DNA of 9,182 nucleotides. It comes from Pseudomonadota bacterium. GTDB taxonomy: Bacteria > Myxococcota > Myxococcia > Myxococcales > Myxococcaceae. The stretch covers positions 1-9,182 of the forward strand of contig JAFADT010000435.1 in assembly GCA_023424585.1 (NCBI GenBank). Reading direction: 5' to 3'. The notes under the pieces are model-generated. The model ran no database searches and was not told the origin of the DNA. It saw only the letters and a list, made by a program, of their open reading frames with translations. A program made the translations under genes and the position numbers. This document shows positions 5,773-9,182 of the stretch, piece after piece. The stretch's first letter is position 1; every line of letters starts with the position of its first letter.

Positions 5773-8040
5773 ATGCAAGACACGCGCATCCGTCTGTCGC
5801 GCCGTTCGGTGTTGGAGGGCATGGGGCTCGTGGCCGCGGGCCTGGGGCTGGAGGTGTTCCTGCCCGCGAGGGCGCACGCCGCGCCCATGCCCACGTCGCT
5901 GCCCGCGGTGCCCACGGAGGGCCTGAGGGCGAACGTCTTCGTGCACGTGGCGCCGGATGGGGTGGTGACCATCGTCTGTCACCGCTCGGAGATGGGGCAG
6001 GGCGTGCGCAGCTCGTTGCCGGTGCTCATCGCGGACGAGCTGGGCGCGGACATGGCCCACGTGAAGGTGGTCCAGGGCGACGGTGACGAAGCCTACGGCG
6101 ACCAGAACACGGACGGCTCCAGCAGCGTGCGGAAGATCTTCGACGACCTGCGCTACGCGGGCGCGACGGCGCGCACGATGCTGGTGGCGGTGGCGGCGAA
6201 GCGCTGGAAGGTGGCGCCCGCGGAGTGCGAGGCGCGCGACCACGCCGTGTTCCACAAGGGCACGCAGCGCTCGCTCAGGTTCGGTGAGCTGGCCAGCGAT
6301 GCGGCGAAGCTGAAGGTGCCGAAGAGGCAGGCGGTGACGCTGAGGCCGCGCAGCGAGCTCAAGCACCTGGGCAAGGAGCTGCCGCTCTTGGACGGGCCGG
6401 ACATCGTGACGGGCCGGGCGGTGTTCGGCGCGGACATCGTGTTGCCGGGGATGCGCACGGCGGTCATCGCGCGTCCGCCGGTGGCGGGAGGTCGGGTGGC
6501 CCGCTACGACGCGTCGAGGACGCTGGCGGTGCCGGGCGTGCGGCAGGTGGTGGAGCTGCCGGCGGCGACGAAGCCCTTCCTGTTCCAGCCGCTGGGCGGG
6601 CTGGCGGTGGTGGCGGACCACACCTGGGCGGCGATGAAGGGCCGCGCGGCGCTGGACGTGACGTGGGAGGGCGGGGACAACGCCGTCTACGATTCAGCGG
6701 CGTACCGTGAGCAGCTGCTGGAGGTGATTGGCAGGCCGGGCAAGGTGGTGCGCAACGTCGGCGACGCGGAGGGCGCGCTGGCGAAGGCGGCGAAGCGGGT
6801 GCAGGCCACGTACAACACGCCGCACCTGGCGCACGCGCCCATGGAGCCGCCCGCGGCGGTGGCGAAGGTGGAGAACGGCACCTGCGAGGTGTGGGCCACG
6901 ACGCAGAACCCGCAGGCCGCGCGCAGCGAGGTGGCGAAGGCGCTGGGCCTGGACCCATCGAAGGTGACGGTGCACGTGACGCTGTTGGGAGGTGGGTTCG
7001 GCCGCAAGTCGAAGCCGGACTACGTGGTGGAGGCGGCGCTGTTGGCGAAGGCGGTGGGCGCGCCGGTGCGCGTGCAGTGGACGCGCGAGGACGACGTGCG
7101 CCACGACTACTACCACTCCACGAGCGCGCAGCGGCTGGAGGCGGGCCTGGACGCGGACGGGAAGGTGGTGGCGTGGCACCAGCGCATCGCGTTCCCGCCC
7201 ATCGGCTCGACGTTCTCCGACGCGACGTTCGCGGGGGACGGGGAGCTGGGGCAGGGCATCCTGGACCTGCCGCTGACCATCCCCCACGTCCGGATGGAGA
7301 ACTGCGAGGCGAGGGCGCACACGCGCATCGGCTGGCTGCGCTCCGTGGCGAACATCTACCACGCGTTCTCGGTGCAGAGCTTCATCGACGAGCTGGCGCA
7401 CGAGCGCGGCGCGGATCCGCGGGACATGTTGTTGGAGGTGCTGGGGCCCTCGCGCGTCGTGACGCCGAAGGACCTGGGCGTGGCGAAGGTGCCCAACTAT
7501 GGCCAGTCCATCGAAGAGCACCCGGTGGACACGGCGCGGCTGCGGCGGGTGATTGAACGGGTGACGGGGCTGGCGCGTTGGGACGAGCGCAAGCGGGAGG
7601 GAAGGGCGCTGGGGCTGGCGGCGCACCGCAGCTTCCTGACCTACGTGGCGGTGGTGGTGGCGGTGGTGAAGGACGCGGACGAGCGCATCCGGGTGGACGA
7701 GGCGTGGATCGTCGCGGACGCGGGCACCATCGTGAACATGGAGCGCGTGAGGGCGCAGATGGAGGGCGCGGTGGTGTTTGGCCTGAGCCTGGGGCTCTAC
7801 GGCGCCATCACGATGAAGGACGGCGCCACGGTGGAGAGCAACTTCCGCGACTACCGTCTGGCGCGCATCGCGGAGACGCCGAAGCGCATCCACGTGGACA
7901 TCATCCCCAGCGACGGCCGCCCCGGAGGCGTGGGAGAGCCCGGAGTTCCCCCGGTGGCGCCAGCCCTGGCCAACGCCGTGTTCGCGCTCACGGGGACCCG
8001 CGTGCGCGAGCTGCCGTTGGTGAAGACCGTGAAGGTGTGA
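5773..8040 (+). CDS. iorB: Tat-exported molybdopterin-binding subunit, IorB-like
   Basis: This 755-residue catalytic subunit has the usual length for the IorB-type branch of the xanthine oxidase family, which carries molybdenum on a pterin cytosine dinucleotide and hydroxylates substrates with water-derived oxygen. The N-terminus is a twin-arginine signal: SRRSVLEG at 9-16, a hydrophobic run to about 30 and a possible AHA cleavage site at 34-36. SEMGQG at 72-77 and YGDQNTDGSSSVR at 108-118 and beyond are cofactor-domain motifs. HAPMEP lies at 354-359 and GGGFGRK at 406-412. E722 in GVGEPGVPP is the conserved catalytic glutamate. A TGAGGG sequence precedes the ATG by 8 bases. It forms an operon with the cytochrome and FeS genes upstream. 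No XdhC/MocA-type maturation gene is in the window, so cofactor loading must be encoded elsewhere. The substrate, an N-heterocycle or aldehyde by family precedent, is not determinable here. Confidence 0.93.
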   Translation: MQDTRIRLSRRSVLEGMGLVAAGLGLEVFLPARAHAAPMPTSLPAVPTEGLRANVFVHVAPDGVVTIVCHRSEMGQGVRSSLPVLIADELGADMAHVKVVQGDGDEAYGDQNTDGSSSVRKIFDDLRYAGATARTMLVAVAAKRWKVAPAECEARDHAVFHKGTQRSLRFGELASDAAKLKVPKRQAVTLRPRSELKHLGKELPLLDGPDIVTGRAVFGADIVLPGMRTAVIARPPVAGGRVARYDASRTLAVPGVRQVVELPAATKPFLFQPLGGLAVVADHTWAAMKGRAALDVTWEGGDNAVYDSAAYREQLLEVIGRPGKVVRNVGDAEGALAKAAKRVQATYNTPHLAHAPMEPPAAVAKVENGTCEVWATTQNPQAARSEVAKALGLDPSKVTVHVTLLGGGFGRKSKPDYVVEAALLAKAVGAPVRVQWTREDDVRHDYYHSTSAQRLEAGLDADGKVVAWHQRIAFPPIGSTFSDATFAGDGELGQGILDLPLTIPHVRMENCEARAHTRIGWLRSVANIYHAFSVQSFIDELAHERGADPRDMLLEVLGPSRVVTPKDLGVAKVPNYGQSIEEHPVDTARLRRVIERVTGLARWDERKREGRALGLAAHRSFLTYVAVVVAVVKDADERIRVDEAWIVADAGTIVNMERVRAQMEGAVVFGLSLGLYGAITMKDGATVESNFRDYRLARIAETPKRIHVDIIPSDGRPGGVGEPGVPPVAPALANAVFALTGTRVRELPLVKTVKV

Positions 8041-8106
8041 TTGGGGAGGGTGGCAGTCGTATCGTGACGCCGGGGCTCGCAAGGGCCCAACGCCAGGCGT
8101 CCTAGC

Positions 8107-8135
8107 GCGCGTCGCCCGAAAGACAGACGACGCGC
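8107..8135. terminator. Possible bidirectional hairpin between convergent genes
   Basis: GCGCGTCG at 8107-8114 pairs perfectly with CGACGCGC at 8128-8135 across a 13-base loop. It lies in the 107-base gap between the end of the IorB-type gene and the end of the minus-strand amidohydrolase remnant, the expected place for a shared terminator. There is no U-tract on either strand, so termination by this hairpin alone is uncertain. Confidence 0.4.
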
Positions 8136-8147
8136 TTGGGAGCACAC

Positions 8148-9002
8148 TCAGTTCCTGCTCGCGGGGTCCTTTCCGCCCAGGTACGTCCGGATCACCGGAA
8201 TCTGGCTGATGGTCGCCGGGTTTCCGCCCTTGGAGGGGTCGTAGTCGAGCGGGTTGGCGCCGAGGACGACGAAGTCCGCCACCTTGCCCGGCTCGATGCT
8301 GCCCACCCAGCTGTCGATCTCATGCTGGCGGGCCGGCTCGATGGTGACCGCGCGCAGGGCCTCCTCGACGGTCGTCGCGTGCTGCGGGCCGAGCACGTAG
8401 GTCTTCTGGAAGTCCGGATAGGCCCACGTGCGGCGAGTTACGGCCTGCTCGACGAACCAGAGCGGCCGGGCTGGCGTCACCATCGAGTCGCTGTGGAAGG
8501 AGAAGGGGATGCCATTGCGGCGGTCGAAGTCCACCGGGTCGATGTCGATGTCCTTGTGTGCGCCGTTTTTCTCGAGCATCTGCGCCAGGGCGTCGCCCCA
8601 GTAGGCGACGTGGCCAATGAGGTGCGTCACCCGCACGTCCATCTTGGGCACCGTCTTCTGGTCTGCGACATGGGTGCCCTTGCGCAGCTCACCAATCGCC
8701 TGGGAGACGGACTCCTGACCCACGGTGTTGTGGATGAGCAGCATCCGGTGCGGATTGGGCTGCTCGAGCTGGAGCTGTGAGAACGCATCGACGGCCCACT
8801 GGTTCGCCTCGTTGCCGTTGGCATGCAGCTGGAACCGCCAGTCCGAGCTCGCCCAGAGCGGGCGCATGGCATCCGCGAGGGCCTTCGCGCTCTTGAAGTC
8901 GCCCTGGCCCTCCTTGGCGTTCGGACAGTGACCGTCCGCGCTGTAGGCGTAGGGCTGTCCAAGGAGCGCGGTGCAGCCCTGCGTCGAGCCGTCCACCAAG
9001 CG
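8148..9002 (-). pseudogene. C-terminal half of a YtcJ-like amidohydrolase (Amidohydrolase_3), 5' truncated
   Basis: About 284 residues match the C-terminal half of YtcJ-type metal-dependent amidohydrolases, normally about 550-600 residues. From the recognisable start (RLVDGSTQG), H60 lies in QLHANGNEA and H91 in LLIHNTV; these are likely metal ligands. LIGHVAYWGD is at 128-137, NGIPFSFHSDSMVTP ends at 177 with the metal-binding D172, and the GSIEPGKVADFVVL and YLGGK segments close the fold. The N-terminal half, with the HxH metal pair, is absent. The frame stays open upstream to 9128, but that part (Pro/Arg/Ala-rich, many Gln) looks like the antisense of a plus-strand coding frame and not like this family. 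No start codon with a ribosome site is evident near 9002. The gene is therefore probably a non-functional remnant. If the complete gene used a start beyond the window, the missing half would still have to be absent here. Confidence 0.7.
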
Positions 9003-9004
9003 GT

Positions 9005-9182
9005 TTGACGGTCGAAAAGAACGCTGTTGGTCGTGTTGTCGCGCGTCTGCTGGTGGCGCATCGGTTGCTCGACGAGTGCCGGGTGCTCGCTGCCGGGGAG
9101 AGTCCGGAGCACGCGGAGCAGGTGGCATCGCTCGCTGGTGGCGTGCTGGACCTGTCGGAGCAGTTGTCGTGCGTCCCCGAGC
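9005..9182 (+). CDS. Unknown plus-strand coding-like frame, runs off the window
   Basis: From TTG at 9005 an open frame runs to the last base without a stop. Its product reads like a helical soluble protein (VEKNAVGRVVARLLVAHRLL, then DECRVLAAGE, PEHAEQVASLAGGVLDLSEQL). Third codon positions are mostly G or C, as expected for a coding strand in this genome, and the amino-acid mix is balanced, unlike the Arg/Pro-rich reverse strand. There is no ATG and no ribosome site at the TTG. The gene may start elsewhere, or its 5' end may have been lost at the junction with the amidohydrolase remnant. I do not recognise the family. Confidence 0.4.
   Translation, partial: MTVEKNAVGRVVARLLVAHRLLDECRVLAAGESPEHAEQVASLAGGVLDLSEQLSCVPE

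Noticed and set aside
5762..5776. A Kozak-like GCCGCCACCATG at the IorB-type start.
   Set aside because: This is a chance resemblance in GC-rich bacterial DNA; the bacterial TGAGGG upstream is the plausible initiation signal.
6694..8145. A 483-residue open frame on the minus strand opposite the IorB-type gene, and a similar one at 5671-6621.
   Set aside because: The composition is typical of antisense shadows (Arg, His, Leu, Pro), with no recognisable domain or ribosome site.

Overview
The window is GC-rich (about 70% by eye), with long open shadow frames on both strands. The gene content suggests a myxobacterium such as Corallococcus or Myxococcus: a B12-type radical SAM enzyme, a Trp-rich DUF6600-type envelope protein, and a periplasmic molybdenum hydroxylase with its own cytochrome lipoprotein. 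The taxonomic call is inference from GC content and protein style; there is no rRNA or marker gene to confirm it.

Layout. Bases 1-197 show no gene. Bases 198-1916 (+) encode a cobalamin-binding-type radical SAM protein with a CxxxCxxC cluster motif and a possible PqqD-like C-terminal domain. Bases 2031-3047 (-) encode an exported Trp-rich protein ending in PHEP repeats. Divergent from it, 3157-3867 (+) encodes a siderophore-interacting-type flavin reductase. It ends one base short of the stop codon of a small convergent hypothetical gene (3869-4234, -). A 397-base gap with no convincing gene follows.

Bases 4632-8040 (+) form a compact three-gene operon. It encodes a lipoprotein with two CxxCH heme motifs, a two-cluster [2Fe-2S] subunit like isoquinoline 1-oxidoreductase alpha (IorA), and a Tat-exported molybdopterin subunit like IorB. 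The first two genes overlap by 4 bases, and the second and third are 11 bases apart. Together they look like a self-contained periplasmic oxidation module: substrate hydroxylation at molybdenum, electrons through two FeS clusters, then to c-type hemes tethered to a membrane. The substrate cannot be read from the sequence.

The right end (8148 to about 9002, -) carries only the C-terminal half of a YtcJ-like amidohydrolase. Recognisable homology stops near 9000. From there a plus-strand frame with coding-like composition is open to the window edge. This looks like a gene-breaking junction.

The strongest candidates for a second look are the cytochrome-IorA-IorB module, the radical SAM protein with its atypical cobalamin domain and C-terminal extension, and the junction near 9000. 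No CRISPR array, tRNA, rRNA or complete insertion sequence was seen.
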